A stretch of 16,172 nt of DNA, from NCBI GenBank assembly GCA_019057355.1, contig DXJM01000462.1:1-16172 (forward strand). The letters are read 5' to 3'. The number at the start of each line of letters is the position of its first letter. Position 1 is the stretch's first letter. The notes under the pieces were generated by a model. That model was given only the letters and a program-made list of their open reading frames with translations, had not been told where the DNA came from and made no database searches. Of this stretch, positions 1 through 7,235 are shown one piece after another. The DNA is from Promethearchaeota archaeon. GTDB lineage: Archaea; Asgardarchaeota; Lokiarchaeia; Sigyniarchaeales; SOKP01. The position numbers were made by a program, and so were the translations under genes.

Positions 1-2
1 AT

Positions 3-827
3 ATTGATATAGTAGAAAGACTAGTTAAAAATATATTTTTAAAAAAAAAAAAAGAAACTAAGCAATTTTTTAAAGAAATTAAGTCTCTATTCTTATCTGC
101 TATGAAAAATGCTAATCTAAATTCCTTTAAAAGGTCTCTATTTTGGTCATACGTAATTCACGTCATATCTAAAGGTATAAAAAAAAAAAGGACACTTATT
201 GATATAGAAAATACATTACGTGCGTTTATTAGGAAGCGTACTAATAGTGAAGTAGATAAAAAAAAAATTGCACTCCAACGAGCCCAATTAAACTATGTAA
301 ATCTTAAAAAGTATATCACGGGGGATAAAATACTTGATCTCGGAGCTGGTGAAGGGCTTTTAGCACAGCAAATAAATAATCTTCTCGGTAAAGAAATAAT
401 TTTAGTTGATGTAATGGATTATAATAAATCAGATTTACCCCTCATCTTATACAATCCAGAAGGGAAATTACCATTAGAAAATGATCAAGTAGATACAACT
501 ATTCTCTATACCGTGTTGCATCATTCAAGTGATCCGAAGCACCTATTAGAGGAAGCAGCAAGAGTGACTAAAAAAAGGCTGATAATTAAAGAAGCTTATA
601 TCGAAAATGATCTTTTTCAAATTACAAATAGCTTTTTTGATTGGTTCTACAATCGAGTTGTCGGAGACGAAGATATCAACATTCCTCTCAATTTTCTAAA
701 ATTAGAGGAATGGGAAAAACTCCTAAATTCATATGGATTTAAAGTCGTTGAGACAAAGTATGTTGGAATTGATGAACCCATAGTCCCAGAACATCATGTT
801 TTTATAATCGCTGAAAAAGCGAATTAA
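3..827 (+). CDS. Class I SAM-dependent methyltransferase, probably 5'-truncated by the window edge
   Basis: Numbered from the ATG at 102, residues 78-85 (LDLGAGEG) form the glycine-rich SAM-binding motif I. It is followed by an acidic end of strand 2 (LVDVMD), a motif near DTTILYTVLHHSSDP and a C-terminal region ending in VFIIAEKAN. This is the Methyltransf_11-like Rossmann fold, and the substrate cannot be inferred. The first ATG gives 241 residues, but no Shine-Dalgarno sequence precedes it. The same frame is open for 33 more codons to position 3 and reads as a charged, helix-like peptide, so the real start is probably outside the window. A run of 13 A (41-53) lies in that extension. The region before the fold is Lys/Arg-rich and helical. 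The gene ends convergently with the LRR gene. The methyltransferase fold is sure; the 5' end is not. Confidence 0.8.
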   Translation: MDIVERLVKNIFLKKKKETKQFFKEIKSLFLSAMKNANLNSFKRSLFWSYVIHVISKGIKKKRTLIDIENTLRAFIRKRTNSEVDKKKIALQRAQLNYVNLKKYITGDKILDLGAGEGLLAQQINNLLGKEIILVDVMDYNKSDLPLILYNPEGKLPLENDQVDTTILYTVLHHSSDPKHLLEEAARVTKKRLIIKEAYIENDLFQITNSFFDWFYNRVVGDEDINIPLNFLKLEEWEKLLNSYGFKVVETKYVGIDEPIVPEHHVFIIAEKAN

Positions 828-838
828 TCAAATAGATT

Positions 839-855
839 AAAATTCGATGAATTTT
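839..855. terminator. Hairpin between convergent genes, possible bidirectional terminator
   Basis: A perfect 7-bp inverted repeat, AAAATTC-gat-GAATTTT, starts 11 nt after the methyltransferase stop and is followed by an AT-rich stretch. It lies in the 54-bp gap between two convergent genes, where a shared terminator is expected. The stem is AT-rich and weak, and archaeal termination often needs only a T-run, so this remains a suggestion. Confidence 0.35.
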
Positions 856-881
856 ATTTATAATATTCTTTAATCATCATT

Positions 882-2147
882 TTATTGAAGATATCGAGAA
901 TCATATTCTTTTGGTTTCTCAAACTCATCAACTTTAACAATTTTTAAATCTACTTTGTCTAAAAAACATGTTTGTTGAGCATCATTTTCATGTAGTTTTA
1001 TTATTACATTAGATGGCAAGCTTCCAACTTCAGAAATGTTATTTTTATGAATTCTTACTTCTTTTAAGTTAGATAATTCTTCTAAATTATCCAATTCCGA
1101 AATAAAATTATTTCCTAAGTCTAATAATTCCAAGTTTTTTAAATTATCGATATTTTTAATAACCCTTATTTGATTTTTCTCAAGATTCAAATATTTTAGA
1201 TTTTCAAGAGTAGCAAGCCCCTCAATTTCTGTTATTTTATTATGAACCAAGTATAATCTTTTAAGGTCTGACAGGCTGCTCAAACCTTCAATCTTTTTAA
1301 CATAATTATTTGAAAGATTCAAGATTTTCAACTTTTTTAGGGTCTCAAGGCCTTTTATTTGAGTTAATTCATTACCTAATCCATAGCATAAATCGCCAAA
1401 TTTAAGGAGAACAAGATGTTGAAGATTTTCCAACGCATCTATTTCTTTTAGATGATTTCCCGCTAGATCTAATATTTTCAAATTGGAAATTCTCTCAATA
1501 CCATCGATATCGCTAATTTTATTGATTAATATCCCCCAGATTCTAAGCTCATTAATAACTCCATTATCCAATTTAAAAAAAAGGTTTGATTTATCAGTAT
1601 TTTTAGAAAAATTATACCTATTCTCTAAATTCAGAACAAAGGTGTAATTAATGTATATATTACCCAATTCCGTAATGGAGAGCTTTTCTAAAGGATTTTT
1701 GGAAAAATATACTCTCAATTCTTTGTTGTAGATTTCTATATTGAAGTTTTGATTTTTGGTTTTAATGTATTCTTCTAAATTGTTTACCAGAAGTGCTCTC
1801 AAGTATGGGAGATGACCTTTCGATAATGAATGGATAACACTGAAGATTATGCTTGGCGAATGTTCCGGTCGAATAATCCATTCAATCAAAAAATGTGATT
1901 GCTCAAAGAAATTATTTATGAGAATTTTTATAGCTAAAATTCTTGCATCTTTATTTAGATCCGAAACTGATATATCTTCTAAGAAATTATGATATTGATT
2001 GCTATTGAGTTTCTTTCTCTTCAAATGTCTTAAATATATCATTCTAGATAGTTGATCTTTTTCATGCTCAATGATGCTTATTAATTGCTCAACGATGAGA
2101 TTTCTTCTAACCACAGAACCATAATAATGGTTTTTTTCATCAACCAT
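882..2147 (-). CDS. Leucine-rich-repeat protein with helical N-terminal domain (SDS22-like LRRs)
   Basis: 421 residues with no signal peptide or membrane segment. Residues 1 to about 130 are helical and resemble HEAT-type repeats (for example DARILAIKILINNF). Residues 197-385 hold about seven to eight LRRs of roughly 22 residues, with the pattern L-x-x-L-x-L-x-x-N-x-I-x-x-I-x-x-L typical of the SDS22-like class. One repeat near 246-268 carries an insertion with GDLCYGLGNEL. Such repeats usually form curved protein-binding scaffolds, and the partner is unknown. The ATG start has a weak GAGGG about 10 nt upstream. This is the last gene of the minus-strand run, 89 nt after the SWIM-like gene, so co-transcription is plausible but not shown. 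It may be a binding subunit of that module; a general LRR scaffold unrelated to it is equally possible. Confidence 0.85.
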   Translation of the reverse strand: MVDEKNHYYGSVVRRNLIVEQLISIIEHEKDQLSRMIYLRHLKRKKLNSNQYHNFLEDISVSDLNKDARILAIKILINNFFEQSHFLIEWIIRPEHSPSIIFSVIHSLSKGHLPYLRALLVNNLEEYIKTKNQNFNIEIYNKELRVYFSKNPLEKLSITELGNIYINYTFVLNLENRYNFSKNTDKSNLFFKLDNGVINELRIWGILINKISDIDGIERISNLKILDLAGNHLKEIDALENLQHLVLLKFGDLCYGLGNELTQIKGLETLKKLKILNLSNNYVKKIEGLSSLSDLKRLYLVHNKITEIEGLATLENLKYLNLEKNQIRVIKNIDNLKNLELLDLGNNFISELDNLEELSNLKEVRIHKNNISEVGSLPSNVIIKLHENDAQQTCFLDKVDLKIVKVDEFEKPKEYDSRYLQ

Positions 2148-2236
2148 TAGATTTTTTCCCTCAATTAATCGAATATGAGAAAATACTCACTTATATTCCA
2201 TATCAATTTCTTAATGTTCAATTAAAATAAATCCTC

Positions 2237-4621
2237 CTAAGAAAAATTACTCCCTTGATTAGCCAAATTTTTCAAGGTTAATCCCAATTTATTTGCAATT
2301 TCCTTGAATTTATCAAACAAAACCTTGTTTAATATTGACTCTTTTTTCATCTTTAATATAACTAAAATTTTTTGACCATAATAAGTTCGGGAAACATGTG
2401 AAATATCATGGTAAAGATTGTTTTTTTCTTTGTACACAGGAATAAGTGATGTTTCAAATTCTTCTTTTCTTAAAGTTAATATTTCGTTAGTGTACATCGA
2501 AAAAGGAGTTCCTTTCATTTTGTTTATATCAAAAATACTAGTGCTTCCAAGTTCTTTTTTATCTAACAAGTTTCTTATAAATTGATGAATAATACTTAGA
2601 ATTTCTTTCCTCAATGAATCTCTTGTAAGATTTGGACTGCTCAGTAAAGGAAAAAAAAATTCTATTGATATTTCAATACCGGATAACAATTTGTCTAATT
2701 TTAAAAAAGAAAAAATAAATGTTAAATTTTCAAAAGAATGATTTCCTGTTTGATTAAATAGATATAAATCCTCTTTCAGTAAGATATTAAACAAAAACTC
2801 CTTGAATTCATAAATAAATTGATAGAAATGTGGAACAAACTTTCTTTTTTGACTTTGCTCGAGCATTTTAATTGCTTTATCATAAGTAATTTCTTTACTT
2901 AATATTTTTTTTATTAATGAGAGTGGATAAAATCCTTCTATAAAAGAAATCCCTTTTGCCACACTTTCGATTGCATCTTTGAATGAGCATTTCGAAATCG
3001 GTTCGATAATCCTGCACGATCTATTGATTTCTTTAGGGGGCATTTTACAGTAGCACAGATCAAAAGGTTTTATATCAAAAAATAATGGATTCTCTGAATC
3101 AGGAATTATAATACCTTCATCATAAGCAATGACATTACTCCCTAAAAATGGTTTGTTAATTAAATCCCATTCAATAATCATGATTTCTTTATTATTTACG
3201 AATTCCATCCCGCCATCCTTAATATAATCTACCCCATATCTCAATAAGGTTAGTCCTTGATTGGATTTTATATGAAATTTAGAGAAATCGCCCCACATCT
3301 TTTTTTTGAAATACGAAATGCTGGGGATAGCGTTCCAGTCTATCGAAAAGATCCTATCAAAAATATAATAATTTTCTCCAATATCTCGAGCTTTCACTAT
3401 ATTTTTCTTTTCTCCAAAAAATCCTAAATGAGGGAGTAGATAATCTACATAAAACCTATCTTTAATATTATAGGAATTGTGTTCGACAATAAATACATCA
3501 TTGTATCTCCTGTATTGAAATTTTTGCCTTTCGATTCGATTTCTTTTTAAAAGGAGCTTGAAAAACGCGAATTTTTTCAAAAAGAATTCTCTTTCCAAGT
3601 TAACCATGTAATTTTGCATGTTTCTTAGTTTTAACTCATAATCATCTTCAAGAACATCAAGAGTATTTAGCTGAGATTTTAAGATTATGATATCCTTGCT
3701 GGTATAGGCGCTATAATTTTCTTCGTTCAAATGTTCTATCAAATCTTTCAGAAAGTTTTGATAGTCATTTAGTTCAATATTTTCTAATGGAGAGCTAAAA
3801 GGCTTTTCTGAGTCTAATACTAATTTTTTAGCAATAAAGTAAAAGCAGTACTTATGATTCAGAGTGAAATTATCCGATCTCTGACTCAAGTTGTCAAGAA
3901 ATTGTTTATAGATCAGAGTTTTTTTATTTGGAGGTAATTTGTTGGTAAATTTTTCAACTTGATTTAGATTTCTTATAAGTCTTAATAAAGAATAATTCGA
4001 TATAGAAGATATTAATTTTTCAAGAACTAAATTAATTATTGGCGAATATTTTTCAATAATTTCATTACGATTTTTATCATCAAAATGATTTAAAAAATTA
4101 AAACATTCTAGAAAGAAATTGTTTTCAATGAGATAATTTAGATGATGATTAAAAGATTTCCTTTCCAAATAATGAGAGGATTTTGGTGTATTCATCTTTA
4201 AATCAACTCTATCTTTGAGTTCTATTGAATTTTTGATCAGCAAATATAGGTTTTTTTTTTTTTCTTTTAGAATTTCAGAAAATAAAGTCATCGGGGCATA
4301 AGTTTGATAATCTCTCAGGAAATTCATGGTAATGTTTTCATCTATTAAAAGCAAAACCTTGATAATATGAATACAAATTGGCTCCCCAGGAAATGTTTGG
4401 TTAAATAATATTGAAGGGCAATCATGATAAATTTTATGCTTCCTTTCATCAATTATCAAGTGAAAGATTTGATCTTTCTCAAAAATAATACACCGAATTT
4501 CTAATGGATTTTCTTTTATTATGAGGAATCGAATCTTTCTATCGAAGAGCTCTAAAGCCCGTTCATAAAGATCCTGTCCAAAATTCGTAATAATTGTTTC
4601 AGAGATTTTTTTTTTTTTCAT
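2237..4621 (-). CDS. SWIM-zinc-finger-like protein, partner of the VWA gene
   Basis: 794 residues. Near the N-terminus, HDC (66-68) followed by CIH (83-85) and a hydrophobic helix (IIKVLLLI) matches the CxC...CxH layout of a SWIM zinc finger, except that the first Cys is replaced by His. A second possible metal site is C523-x-C525-x10-C536-x8-C545. The rest is largely helical, Lys-, Phe- and Ile-rich, and unrecognised by me. SWIM domains generally bind DNA or protein. The ATG lies 2 nt after the VWA stop codon, implying translational coupling and a joint role. Codons 2-6 form a run of 13 A, and a second run of 13 A lies at 4251-4263 (minus-strand sense). SWIM proteins next to VWA proteins occur in bacterial MoxR-type operons (the E. 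coli yeh genes, from memory). The SWIM call is motif-based and moderate; the gene itself is certain. Confidence 0.65.
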   Translation of the reverse strand: MKKKKISETIITNFGQDLYERALELFDRKIRFLIIKENPLEIRCIIFEKDQIFHLIIDERKHKIYHDCPSILFNQTFPGEPICIHIIKVLLLIDENITMNFLRDYQTYAPMTLFSEILKEKKKNLYLLIKNSIELKDRVDLKMNTPKSSHYLERKSFNHHLNYLIENNFFLECFNFLNHFDDKNRNEIIEKYSPIINLVLEKLISSISNYSLLRLIRNLNQVEKFTNKLPPNKKTLIYKQFLDNLSQRSDNFTLNHKYCFYFIAKKLVLDSEKPFSSPLENIELNDYQNFLKDLIEHLNEENYSAYTSKDIIILKSQLNTLDVLEDDYELKLRNMQNYMVNLEREFFLKKFAFFKLLLKRNRIERQKFQYRRYNDVFIVEHNSYNIKDRFYVDYLLPHLGFFGEKKNIVKARDIGENYYIFDRIFSIDWNAIPSISYFKKKMWGDFSKFHIKSNQGLTLLRYGVDYIKDGGMEFVNNKEIMIIEWDLINKPFLGSNVIAYDEGIIIPDSENPLFFDIKPFDLCYCKMPPKEINRSCRIIEPISKCSFKDAIESVAKGISFIEGFYPLSLIKKILSKEITYDKAIKMLEQSQKRKFVPHFYQFIYEFKEFLFNILLKEDLYLFNQTGNHSFENLTFIFSFLKLDKLLSGIEISIEFFFPLLSSPNLTRDSLRKEILSIIHQFIRNLLDKKELGSTSIFDINKMKGTPFSMYTNEILTLRKEEFETSLIPVYKEKNNLYHDISHVSRTYYGQKILVILKMKKESILNKVLFDKFKEIANKLGLTLKNLANQGSNFS

Positions 4622-4623
4622 TA

Positions 4624-7158
4624 TTAAAACCGTGAATTAATGATAGATACAAATTTTTCAGGGAATGATTCCCATGAATCAACGGTGATGATCTGTCCAC
4701 CAGCAAGTTTTATCATCTTTTCTGATTGCTTTTTGTTGTATTCTTTTTCAGGGCAAACTAAGATAAATTCTGTTCCCAGTGATTTAAATGCTCGTAATGT
4801 TTCTGAAGCATTAGGAATGTCATAGATTTCTGCATCCGTGAGTAAAATATTTATCTTTCTACTTGATCTATAAGCTCTTTTGAATTGTTCTCTTGCCCAA
4901 TGTAATGGTTTACTTACAAAAGTTGTTCCTCGAGAACTAATTTCTAATAATTCATCAGCTAATGTTTCCATTTCAATTTTCTGATGAAGTTCCTTTAATA
5001 CATGCACATCTTTTTCAAATAATACAATTCCAAGTTCTTCTTTACGCAATCCATAAACCAACATGGTCACGCAAATTGCCATGTATGCGATTTTCTCTCC
5101 CGTCATGCTTTCAGAAATGTCCAATTCAATGCATATGCTCCTAATCCCGCTCGACGTGATAAAAACATAAAGATCATCATATGAAAGGTGCTTGATCGTT
5201 TTACCATTTTCAAGAAGATTCAACATCGATTCTTCAAGGTCGACATCATCAACATCATCCCCCATCTCATAAGGTCGAATTAAATTACTTTGGATCAGTC
5301 CAGAGCTCAGTGATCCAATATAGGTTTTAGAGTAATTTATCCCTAATTCAATTAGGACCTTCTTAGCTATATTTTTTATCTTTTGTTTGAAAATATTTGG
5401 TATTTTATCACGATGTAAAAACCACTGCTTTATCAAGCTTTCACCGTCAGTTGCCGTTAGCGAGGATATAACCTTTTCCATACCCGCACGTCCTTGAATT
5501 TGTTTAGCAGCTTCCAAGGATTTCTCTAAATTTAAAGAAGCAAGTGCAGCTAATCCTGCAATATTATGTGAACCTAAAGCAAGTTTCATTAATTCAAGTA
5601 TTTTCTCATCATCCAATTGTTGCTTGATTTTTTTGGTTAAATCTTGTATTTTTTTTAGATCATTTTGAGGTTTACTCATCAGTAATTTTAGGATTTCATA
5701 GTCTTTTTCGATCAATTCAAGGATTTTATCTTCAGACATTCCCACTTTTAATCCTATAGCTTTAATATCATTTTTATCATAGTCCAAACCCAATTTCTTG
5801 AAAAATTCTAAAACATTTTTGAGCTCAGTGGGCACGATACAAGAATGAAATGTCGCTTTTACTAACTGTGGAAGAAACTGAGATATCAGGTGAGCGCAGT
5901 ACACGTTTTCATTAGAATTACTCAAAGAAAGGGCTAAATAAGTGAGATTCTTAAACTCAATATATGCTCGGAAGGCATTCATTGCTTTTTGCTGTTTTAA
6001 CACCATGGTTTTTTGAAAAAGTTGATACCATGAATTAGATGCAATCCCATATTGACTTATTAGTTCCAATAGCCCATATTCAACATTATCCATCGCTACA
6101 GGATTTGAACGTTTAAATTCTTCATGTAATAGATCAAAAAATGGAGCTCTAAGATTCAAACCAAAGGTATGTTCTAAATCCCTTGAAAGTTCCAAAATTT
6201 GATCGAGCGGGATCATGTAAAAGGAATTAACTAAAATGTTGTCCAAATCAAAACTCGGAATTTCTCCTAATTTAAAACAAGCCGCATGAAGATCTTGGAT
6301 TGTTTGAATATTCATTGAAAGAATTTTATTCAGTTGATTATTCTGTTCGACATTTAAAATGTTAACATCCCTAATATATTCTACAACTTTTACAAGGTCA
6401 GAAAATCTAAATTTCCTTTCTCTAATTTCTGAAAGTATTGAATCAATAGTTTTATTGTTTTTTCCAAATATTTTGATTGTAAATAACTCCCAAGGTCTCC
6501 TTGAATGTTCTATTACTAAATGACTTAGACCAAGATTATTAATTGCTACTAATTCAAGAGGTTTCAAAATATTAATTTTCTCAACAATTCTTTTTTTTAT
6601 CAAATTAAGAAAGACATCGATAGATTTTATTTTATTTTCAAAAAAATCACGACTCTCGTAAATAAAGGCTAGACCTGATTTAAAAGGTTCTAAATCCTTA
6701 TTATCAAATACATTATTAAAGAACCGTTCTATTTGCCTTATATTTTCAGGATCAACATGTTTTCCACATTCTATTTCATCAGAGAGTTGTTGAATTAACT
6801 GTCTTTCATGATCTTCTTCAGATAAGAGCACTTTTTTATCGCTTTTGCCTTTAATTTCCTCAATACTTTTTCCTTCTAGAAATGATTGTAAATCTTGAAT
6901 AGTGTGATTTGGAAATAATATTTGGAAGGCCACCTCTTTAGCTAATTCTTGATTATTTGGAAAAGAAGTCGCCATGCCTATATCTATATAATCTTCTGCG
7001 GATAATTTTTGCCCTTTTCGAATATATCGTGCCAGAATTAATTGCGGTATTGTTAATACCTGTCTTGGAGAAGGCATTTGTTCTATATTTGGATGCTTTC
7101 TCATTCTTTCTAACAATTCTAGGCTGAATTTTGGTGGATCATATGGAAAAATTTTCAT
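4624..7158 (-). CDS. Large helical protein with C-terminal VWA (MIDAS) domain
   Basis: 844 residues. Residues 672-844 form a von Willebrand factor A domain with an intact metal-ion-dependent adhesion site: D680-I-S682-E-S684, threonines at 745/746 (RGTTF) and D775 (LLTDAE). It should bind Mg2+ and a protein partner. The long N-terminal part is helical. Its start includes PSPRQVLTIPQLILARYIRKG and a following SAEDYIDIGMATS stretch (together about 30-65), which looks conserved and resembles the N-terminus of VWA proteins that work with MoxR AAA+ ATPases (from memory, not checked). The protein is predicted cytoplasmic, with no signal peptide or membrane helix. GGAG lies 12 nt before the ATG. It is 77 nt downstream of the chaperonin-like gene and 2 nt upstream of the SWIM-like gene, the middle of a probable operon. 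The VWA call is firm; the process it serves is unknown. Confidence 0.88.
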   Translation of the reverse strand: MKIFPYDPPKFSLELLERMRKHPNIEQMPSPRQVLTIPQLILARYIRKGQKLSAEDYIDIGMATSFPNNQELAKEVAFQILFPNHTIQDLQSFLEGKSIEEIKGKSDKKVLLSEEDHERQLIQQLSDEIECGKHVDPENIRQIERFFNNVFDNKDLEPFKSGLAFIYESRDFFENKIKSIDVFLNLIKKRIVEKINILKPLELVAINNLGLSHLVIEHSRRPWELFTIKIFGKNNKTIDSILSEIRERKFRFSDLVKVVEYIRDVNILNVEQNNQLNKILSMNIQTIQDLHAACFKLGEIPSFDLDNILVNSFYMIPLDQILELSRDLEHTFGLNLRAPFFDLLHEEFKRSNPVAMDNVEYGLLELISQYGIASNSWYQLFQKTMVLKQQKAMNAFRAYIEFKNLTYLALSLSNSNENVYCAHLISQFLPQLVKATFHSCIVPTELKNVLEFFKKLGLDYDKNDIKAIGLKVGMSEDKILELIEKDYEILKLLMSKPQNDLKKIQDLTKKIKQQLDDEKILELMKLALGSHNIAGLAALASLNLEKSLEAAKQIQGRAGMEKVISSLTATDGESLIKQWFLHRDKIPNIFKQKIKNIAKKVLIELGINYSKTYIGSLSSGLIQSNLIRPYEMGDDVDDVDLEESMLNLLENGKTIKHLSYDDLYVFITSSGIRSICIELDISESMTGEKIAYMAICVTMLVYGLRKEELGIVLFEKDVHVLKELHQKIEMETLADELLEISSRGTTFVSKPLHWAREQFKRAYRSSRKINILLTDAEIYDIPNASETLRAFKSLGTEFILVCPEKEYNKKQSEKMIKLAGGQIITVDSWESFPEKFVSIINSRF

Positions 7159-7235
7159 AATTTATTTTTTCTCCGTTTCTAAAACAAATCCCGTGTTTTT
7201 TTTATCTTACCTTTACCACTGAGTTAATGGATCAT

